Positions 31,981 through 35,609 of a DNA stretch of 35,609 bases are shown in pieces. Both the position numbers and the translations under genes were made by a program. Below the pieces are notes generated by a model. That model was given only the letters and a program-made list of their open reading frames with translations, was not told the DNA's origin and did no database searches. Source of the DNA: Parachlamydiaceae bacterium (GTDB lineage: Bacteria > Chlamydiota > Chlamydiia > Chlamydiales > Parachlamydiaceae); NCBI GenBank assembly GCA_030147755.1, contig JASBUW010000152.1:1-35609 (forward strand), read 5' to 3'. The first letter of the stretch is position 1. Each line of letters opens with the position of its first letter.

Positions 31981-34407
31981 ATGCTCGATTTTTTTCGTAG
32001 ATATCAACGTTATTTTTTCTTGGTTATTACAGTTGTCATCATTATCTCGTTTTCTTTTTTTGGAACATATAACACTTTAGGTTCCAACACGTGGCGTGAA
32101 CAAGTTGCCTTTAAAGCAGTTAACGGCCACGACGTCACGCGTGTGGATGTAGATGAAATGGCCTTATTTTTGGCAACAGATAATGAAGATAAATTATTAT
32201 ATGGGGGAGTTTGGGGACCAAATTTTCTCAACGATGGAGTCATTCGCAAGGATTTTCTGGAAACAGGTCTTGCGCAAGAACTTGCACTTGCTTATCGACA
32301 AGATTTGCAAGAAGATATAGATAAACGATTAGTTAAAGAGAAGAAATATGCGCTCTATACCCATCCTCAAGTTAAGTTTTTAGGTGTAGAAAATGTTTGG
32401 AATTACTTTGCGCCAGCGATGAATGCGCATTATGATACTTTAAGAGCAGCTCAAGATGGGCTTACAGAAGAGGCTTTTAACAGTCGTGTCAAGCTTTATT
32501 TGGGAGAAAAACAACTGCCTGCTTCTATGCTTCGACAAGTTTTGCGTTATCAGGAAAAGCAATATAATTGGTTGACGCCTGATGATAAACTTAATCAAAC
32601 GGATTTATCTTTATTTGGCTATCACACGATAGAGGACTGGTTTGGACCTCGTTTTACGCGTTTAGTGAGTGAATTTATCATTAACGCGGCGATTTTAGCA
32701 GAAGCGCAAGGTTATCAAGTTTCCAAAGCGGAAGTATTAGCAGATTTAGCACGCAGTACCCAACAAAGTTATCAGCAGAATTTAAAGAATCCTCATTTAG
32801 GTGTGGCTTCACCGGAAGAATATTTTAGTGAACAGTTGCGACGTCTAAATATGGATCAAAATCGTGTGATCAAAGTATGGCGTCAAATATTGCTCTTTCG
32901 CCGTTATTTTCAAGATGCAGGTGCGACGGCTTTAGTCGATACATTGGTGAATCAGCAACTTCACCAATTTGCTAATGAAAATGTGACGGTTGATCTTTAT
33001 CGTTTGCCAGCTGAGTTGAAAATAGCGAATCAGGAAACTTTGCAAAATTTAGAAATTTACTTGCAAGCAGTAGCTAAAAACAACAAACAAGATCCTTTAG
33101 CCCTTCCACAGCAATTTTTAGCGGCTGCAGAAGTGTCTAGCACTTATCCCGAGCTTGTGCAGAAGGAATACGAGTTGGAAGTGGCACAAGTTCCTCAGAA
33201 AACTTTACAAGCACGTATTAGTTTACGTGACTTATGGAATTGGGAAATCGAAGATAAAAATTGGGAGCGATTGCAGAAGCAATTTCCTGATTTGGGTGTC
33301 AAGACAGCGCAAACGCGCGAAGGACGTTTTGAAGTTTTAGATAGTTTGGATGCGGCAACACGTTCCAAAGTGGACGCTTTTGCGAAGCAGGAAATTGTGC
33401 AAGCTCATCCTGAGTGGATCGATCAAGCATTGGATGAGGCTAAGCCTCAAAAAATGATCATAGGTTTGCGCTTGCAAGGAGGAAAAACTTTCTTTACAGG
33501 TTTAGAGCAAAAAGAGAAGCGTCAAATCCTGATGCAATTGTTGGATCAAGCTCCATTAGGGGAAAAAGTGGCTGCAGACTCAGATTTGTATCACTATACG
33601 GCTGACCAACAAAATTATTATCGTGTAACTGTGCTGGATCGCGTGTTAGAGCCTCAAGTCATTACCTTTGCTGAGGCGCAAACAGAAGGGACATTAGACC
33701 AGGTGCGTAAGCGTATATTAGAAAAATATTACGTGACAATACGTGAAAAGAATCCTGCTGCTTATCAACTAGAGAATAAAGAGTGGAAAACTTTTTCTGC
33801 TGCGCGTGAAGCAGTGGCGAATCAATTTTTCGAGAAACTGTTCACAGCTTTAGAGTCTGTAAAAAAAGAAGCGTCTTCTGATTCGACTTCTTGGAGCAAA
33901 GATCAGCTTGCTGCTTTGCGTTTTTATCCCTATCTAAAGCAGGTGAAAGCGCAAATTGAGAAGGATCCGGCTCAAGCAGAGAAATGGGTGAAGGCTGAAG
34001 CGGAAGAACAACCTGCCTCTTTAGGTGAGCGTCCGGCACTTGCCAATCAATGGAAATTGGATAAAAAGACGACCACAATCAATCGTCAAACACGAGAAGA
34101 GGGAATTGATCCCAATGAAATGTTTACATTGAATATAGACGCGTGGTCATCGTTGAAAACACCGATTAATGGCGATCTTTTATTCTTCCAAGTCAAAAAT
34201 CAAGGAATTGAGGATCCAAAAACTTCTGCCACGATTCAGCAAGTGAAGCAAATGCAAACATTGCTCAGTGCAGAAGCTCAACGTCATTTGATGAAACAAG
34301 TATTGCAAGTCTTGAAAGAGAAGAATGCCCTTTCTTTGGCTTATTTACAGGTGCCTATGGAAGATGTTTCTGGGGATCAACCAGAAGTCATAGATCCTGG
34401 TTATTAG
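31981..34407 (+). CDS. PpiD/SurA-N-like inner-membrane-anchored periplasmic protein
   Basis: The protein opens with FFRRYQRYFFLVITVVIIIS, a single membrane anchor typical of PpiD, followed by NGHDVTRVDVDEMALFL, the SurA N-terminal chaperone pattern. A long helical region then runs to residue 808. I do not see a convincing parvulin PPIase domain with its usual motifs, so it may be a chaperone without isomerase activity. TGGAGA at 31965-31970 is 10 bases before the ATG at 31981 and argues against the TTG at 31972. The likely role is outer-membrane protein folding in the periplasm. A GGAC-type palindrome follows the stop. Confidence 0.75.
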   Translation: MLDFFRRYQRYFFLVITVVIIISFSFFGTYNTLGSNTWREQVAFKAVNGHDVTRVDVDEMALFLATDNEDKLLYGGVWGPNFLNDGVIRKDFLETGLAQELALAYRQDLQEDIDKRLVKEKKYALYTHPQVKFLGVENVWNYFAPAMNAHYDTLRAAQDGLTEEAFNSRVKLYLGEKQLPASMLRQVLRYQEKQYNWLTPDDKLNQTDLSLFGYHTIEDWFGPRFTRLVSEFIINAAILAEAQGYQVSKAEVLADLARSTQQSYQQNLKNPHLGVASPEEYFSEQLRRLNMDQNRVIKVWRQILLFRRYFQDAGATALVDTLVNQQLHQFANENVTVDLYRLPAELKIANQETLQNLEIYLQAVAKNNKQDPLALPQQFLAAAEVSSTYPELVQKEYELEVAQVPQKTLQARISLRDLWNWEIEDKNWERLQKQFPDLGVKTAQTREGRFEVLDSLDAATRSKVDAFAKQEIVQAHPEWIDQALDEAKPQKMIIGLRLQGGKTFFTGLEQKEKRQILMQLLDQAPLGEKVAADSDLYHYTADQQNYYRVTVLDRVLEPQVITFAEAQTEGTLDQVRKRILEKYYVTIREKNPAAYQLENKEWKTFSAAREAVANQFFEKLFTALESVKKEASSDSTSWSKDQLAALRFYPYLKQVKAQIEKDPAQAEKWVKAEAEEQPASLGERPALANQWKLDKKTTTINRQTREEGIDPNEMFTLNIDAWSSLKTPINGDLLFFQVKNQGIEDPKTSATIQQVKQMQTLLSAEAQRHLMKQVLQVLKEKNALSLAYLQVPMEDVSGDQPEVIDPGY

Positions 34408-34419
34408 CAAATTAAAAGG

Positions 34420-34540
34420 ACAAACGACCGAAACGACAAACGACACTAACGACAAAAAGGTTTAAGTCGTTAGTGTCGTTAGTGTCGTTAGTGTCGTTTG
34501 TCGTTAAGGTCGTTGATGTCGTTAAGGTCGTTTGTCGTTT
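34420..34540. repeat. CGAC-type palindrome with expanded right arm, copy 5
   Basis: The left arm (AAACGACCGAAACGAC, then AAACGACACTAACGAC) is about 35 bp. The right arm carries at least seven 9-bp units (GTCGTTAGT three times, then GTCGTTAAG, GTCGTTGAT, GTCGTTAAG), so it is about twice as long. Unit number, not unit sequence, differs between the arms. It fills the gap before the CBM9-like gene. Confidence 0.9.
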
Positions 34541-34543
34541 TTC

Positions 34544-35200
34544 ATGAAGGTCATGTCAGTTATGTTAGAAAATTCTTCTTTTTCTTTGAACCCTGTTCAC
34601 TTTTTTGCGTTGTCTTGCGATTGCCATGCCTTATCTGATAAAGATCAGCTTCCTTCGCTTACGGCTTATGCTTTACCTTCCACTCAGCGTTTGACACAAG
34701 AAAATGCTTTTGCTAAGATTGCCATGGGATGGCATGAAGAAGGGGTTGCTTTGCAAATTCAAGTGAATCAAGCGATTAAGCATATTTCTTATCCTCAAAT
34801 AGAACAAGGGGATAGTGTCGAGTTGTTTTTTGACACGCGCGATCTCAAATCAAGTGGATTTAACACACGTTTTTGCCATCATTTCTTTTTTTTACCGCAA
34901 GCTGTAGAAGGTATTTCTAAAGGAGAAAAAACGCATTTTCGTACAGAAGATAGTCATCCGTTATGTGATCCACAAGTACTTCACTGTCAAATGCAGGCTA
35001 AAAAGGAAGGTTATCAAATGAAAATTTTTATTCCTTCACAATGCTTGTATGGATATGATCCCAAACAGTTTGATCGTTTAGGTTTTACCTATCGCATTAA
35101 CCGTGCAGGTGATGCAGCACAACATTTTGCTGTTGTGTCACAAGACTATCAAATTGAACAGCAACCTTCTCTTTGGGGATCCATCCAACTTGTGAAATGA
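34544..35200 (+). CDS. CBM9/DOMON-like beta-sandwich protein
   Basis: About 218 residues of beta-rich sequence with the pattern of CBM9-like domains: ALQIQVNQAIKH, GDSVELFFDTRD, RFCHHFFFLPQAVEG, MKIFIPSQCLYGYDP, LGFTYRINR and a C-terminal LWGSIQLVK. Such domains bind sugars or act as structural modules; no enzyme motif is present. There is no signal peptide, so it is probably cytoplasmic or exported by another route. Starts at 34544, 34553 and 34562 are all possible, the last placed best for AAGG at 34547-34550. It overlaps or abuts the expanded palindrome. Confidence 0.65.
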   Translation: MKVMSVMLENSSFSLNPVHFFALSCDCHALSDKDQLPSLTAYALPSTQRLTQENAFAKIAMGWHEEGVALQIQVNQAIKHISYPQIEQGDSVELFFDTRDLKSSGFNTRFCHHFFFLPQAVEGISKGEKTHFRTEDSHPLCDPQVLHCQMQAKKEGYQMKIFIPSQCLYGYDPKQFDRLGFTYRINRAGDAAQHFAVVSQDYQIEQQPSLWGSIQLVK

Positions 35201-35216
35201 AGGTAGCAAAATATTT

Positions 35217-35444
35217 ATGGATAAAAAATATATAACCACAGAGTACACAGAGAGCACAGAGAGAAAAGAAGCAGATCCTCTAACTGGTAGTATTATTGGT
35301 GCTGCTATTGAAGTGCATCGTATGCTAGGTCCAGGACTCCTAGAATCAGCTTATGAAGCTTGTTTGATTTATGAATTGCAACTTAGGCAATTGAAAGTGG
35401 AACAACAAAAGGCATTACCAATATGTTACAAAGAGATCAAACTT
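35217..35444 (+). pseudogene. GxxExxY protein, disrupted by a palindromic insertion
   Basis: Residues 23-76 carry the family core: GSIIGAAIEVHRMLGPGLLE, then SAYEACLIYELQLR (the GxxExxY motif spans G38 to Y44) and CYKEIKL. GxxExxY proteins are about 125 residues and belong to the PD-(D/E)XK nuclease fold. The expected continuation, with the nuclease Asp/Glu-x-Lys strands, is replaced by IPFPENNVIFELRESSRDST from the 167-bp palindrome, with a stop at 35555. The first codons (TTEYTESTERK) are read from one arm of the CACAGAG repeat (35235-35266). The rest of the gene may lie beyond the window. Confidence 0.8.
35235..35266. repeat. Single CACAGAG-repeat arm in the 5' codons of the GxxExxY gene
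   Basis: The 32 bases from ACCACAGAGTACACAGAG to AGAGAGAAA are identical to the right arm of copy 3 (from 23516). It is three 9-bp units in frame, coding TTE-YTE-STE. No partner arm is present. Confidence 0.9.
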
Positions 35445-35609
35445 ATACCATTTCCAGAAAATAACGTCATATTTGAGCTGCGTGAAAGCTCTCGCGATTC
35501 AACGATCGCAAATGGGTCAATATCAATGCGATATGGACCCATTTGCGATCGTTGAATCCCGAGGCTTTGACGCGCTCAAATATGACGTTATTTTCTGGAA
35601 ATGGTATAA
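35443..35609. mobile_element. 167-bp palindromic (MITE-like) element, copy B
   Basis: The ends TTATACCATTTCCAG and CTGGAAATGGTATAA are perfect inverted repeats. The palindrome continues inwards through AAATAACGTCATATTTGAGC and the GATTCAACGATCGCAAAT arms to a loop (about 35514-35541) that itself pairs. No transposase gene is present, so it is non-autonomous. It interrupts the GxxExxY gene after codon 76. Compared with copy A its loop is inverted. Confidence 0.9.

Noticed and set aside
14242-34540. GGAC/CGAC repeats as a possible CRISPR array
   Set aside because: The units are 9 bp, directly adjacent, arranged as inverted arms and dispersed; there are no spacers and no cas genes.
1-35609. tRNA or rRNA genes
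   Set aside because: No cloverleaf pattern with a GTTCGAATC-type arm and CCA-side stem, and no rRNA-like sequence, was seen in any gap.

Overview
The window looks like the chromosome of a chlamydia outside the family Chlamydiaceae, i.e. an amoeba-associated Parachlamydia-like organism. The DNA is moderately AT-rich. From memory of Chlamydia trachomatis gene order, two conserved chlamydial neighbourhoods are recognisable: alaS / tkt / hemE / hemG with clpC (near CT745-CT750 and CT286), and ptsN(HTH) - ptsN - dut - accD - sod - hemD - hemC - radA - rnc - CT296-like - lplA (near CT285-CT299). The exact genus cannot be read from the sequence.

Layout. 1-225: end of a truncated reading frame that contains half of a palindromic element. 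453-2088: MATE transporter and a small zinc-ribbon membrane protein. 2169-2850: secreted TPR-like gene broken by a frameshift. 2955-3674: IS200-type transposase flanked by inverted REP-like repeats. 3733-6372: alaS. 6721-12065: accessory island of three unrecognised genes. The first two (906 and 405 aa, convergent, 8 bp apart) have N-termini that look like eukaryotic mitochondrial presequences; the 906-aa protein also ends in a transglutaminase-like Cys-His-Asp domain. 12194-16802: tkt, hemE and hemG. 16908-19535: clpC. 19853-20329: small membrane protein. 20588-27976: minus-strand block of ptsN, dut, accD, sodA, hemD, hemC, radA and rnc. 28054-29513: CT296-like protein and lipoate ligase. 29488-31780: Inc-like, PsiE-like and kinase-like genes on the minus strand. 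31981-35200: a PpiD/SurA-like anchored protein and a CBM9-like protein. 35217-35444: a GxxExxY gene cut by a 167-bp palindrome that ends the window.

Functions. The core genes cover haem synthesis (hemE, hemG, hemC, hemD), nitrogen-PTS-type regulation (two ptsN), fatty-acid synthesis (accD), nucleotide hygiene (dut), superoxide defence, RNA processing, recombination, protein quality control and lipoylation. Between them sit candidate host-interaction genes.

The strongest non-gene signal is a dense set of intergenic palindromes of at least four types. One is built from 9-bp GGAC/CGAC units (five copies, including a perfect 72-bp inverted repeat between tkt and hemE). A second is built from 9-bp CACAGAG units (three hairpins); the same motif forms the first codons of the GxxExxY gene. 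A third is a 167-bp element with copies at both window ends. Because both ends lie in this element, the window may be a whole contig that broke at the repeat.
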